A stretch of DNA of 64,000 nt, taken from positions 806,001 through 870,000 of the forward strand of contig NZ_JAPDHZ010000004.1 of NCBI RefSeq assembly GCF_029525555.1. Reading direction: 5' to 3'. The notes under the pieces are model-generated. The model was given only the letters and a program-made list of their open reading frames with translations, was not told where the DNA came from and made no database searches. Below, in pieces: positions 63,338 through 64,000 of this stretch. The first letter of the stretch is position 1; each line of letters begins with the position of its first letter. Made by a program: the position numbers and the translations under genes. The DNA comes from Cohnella ginsengisoli. Lineage in GTDB: Bacteria; Bacillota; Bacilli; Paenibacillales; Paenibacillaceae.

Positions 63338-64000
63338 ATGACCCATTCTTCTCACACGACGGCGGCAGGCTGGCGCTTCGACAACAGCTATGCGCGTCTC
63401 CCGTCCTTTTTTTTATTCGAAAATACCGCTGCATCCGGTCGGCGCGCCAAAGCTGGCCGTGTTGAACGCTCGTTTGGCCGAGTCGCTCGGCCTGAACGAA
63501 GAAGCGCTGCGCAGCGAAGCCGGCTTGGCCGTCCTGGCCGGCAGCGCGGCGCCTGAGGGCGCCGAGCCGCTCGCGCAAGCGTACGCGGGGCATCAGTTCG
63601 GTCACTTGACGATGCTCGGGGACGGTCGCGCGCTGCTGCTGGGCGAACAGATCTCCCCGGACGGAAGCCGCCGCGACATCCAGCTGAAAGGCTCGGGGCG
63701 TACGCCGTATTCGCGCGGCGGAGACGGCCGGGCGGCGCTCGGACCGATGCTGCGGGAGTATATCGTCAGCGAGGCGATGCACGGACTGGGCATTCCGACG
63801 ACGCGTAGCTTGGCCGTCGCGGCGACAGGCGAGCCCGTATTTCGCGAGGACGAGCTGCCGGGCGCCGTGCTGACCCGCGTGGCCGCGAGCCATATTCGCG
63901 TAGGAACGTTTCAGTACGCTGCCGGCGCCGGCGGCGCAGATCAAGTTCGCGAGCTCGCCGATTACGCGATGCGAAGACACGATCCCGATGTCGAGGCCGG
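63338..64000 (+). CDS. selO: Protein adenylyltransferase SelO/YdiU, N-terminal part (frameshifted, runs off window)
   Basis: Pseudokinase-fold enzyme that AMPylates proteins. Visible landmarks after repair: WRFDNSYARLPSFFYSKIPL, HPVGAPKLAVLNARLAESLG, AYAGHQFGHLTMLGDGRALL, RDIQLKGSGRTPYSRGGDGR, REYIVSEAMHGLGIPTTRSL and TRVAASHIRVGTFQ. The eight-T run at 63407-63414 should be seven. ATG 63338 lies behind AAAGGAGACG. About 220 of the usual 480 residues are present. The C-terminal Sec/Cys motif region lies outside the window. Confidence 0.88.

Overview
The window is a GC-rich chromosomal segment of an endospore-forming Firmicute, most likely Paenibacillaceae (Cohnella/Paenibacillus-like). The clues are purine-rich ribosome binding sites, occasional TTG/GTG starts, spore-associated genes (a YheC/YheD-type ATP-grasp protein, a Cse60-like protein), Ku plus LigD, a GlpP-controlled glycerol operon, a YtrA-type GntR/ABC operon and many hybrid sensor kinases. 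No rRNA, tRNA, CRISPR array or prophage is visible. Apart from one IS1595-like transposase island (about 40.15-41.45 kb) it reads as ordinary chromosome.

An overriding caution: about 27 of some 57 genes are interrupted by one or more single-base frameshifts, 43 in all. Nearly every one is a single extra base, mostly in a G/C run of 4-8 and otherwise in an A or T run. Restoring the frame gives full-length, family-typical proteins. I annotate these as one CDS each and give the break position. The pattern looks like insertion-biased homopolymer error in an unpolished assembly rather than gene decay.

Layout. 0-16 kb: a giant hybrid kinase with tandem HAMP repeats and several receiver domains; an SH3/glucosaminidase exoprotein; a PAS-rich hybrid kinase; an Lhr-type helicase; a GAF histidine kinase. 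16-19.5 kb: a glycine-rich repeat protein, a small conserved-looking gene, a 30-residue membrane peptide, a DUF1697 protein, clpP and a sigma-70-like factor. 19.6-23.2 kb: a GntR(YtrA)-ABC-permease-membrane protein operon with two tandem operators. 23.2-26.9 kb: the YheCD-like gene, then ku - ligase - polymerase (two-gene LigD). 27-32.4 kb: a membrane-sensor kinase, an aldo/keto reductase, small stress or spore proteins, an MsrA-MsrB fusion with a degenerate MsrB half, and an AraC regulator. 32.6-36 kb: a response regulator - ABC ATPase - permease - kinase module. 36-40 kb: an MFS pump, a PLP-fold enzyme and YeeI/YebC.

40-64 kb: the transposase island with a minisatellite; a GT39-like membrane protein; a DHA2 drug pump divergent from MarR; rnz, selD-mnmH (tRNA selenouridine); an SDR divergent from TetR; a Nif3-like protein; a methyltransferase-TPR protein; a VanZ-like protein; a Cse60-like protein; meso-diaminopimelate dehydrogenase; a type III PKS - methyltransferase - flavoprotein operon; glpP-glpK-glpD with two leader terminators; a YfcE-like phosphodiesterase; and the start of selO, which runs off the right edge.
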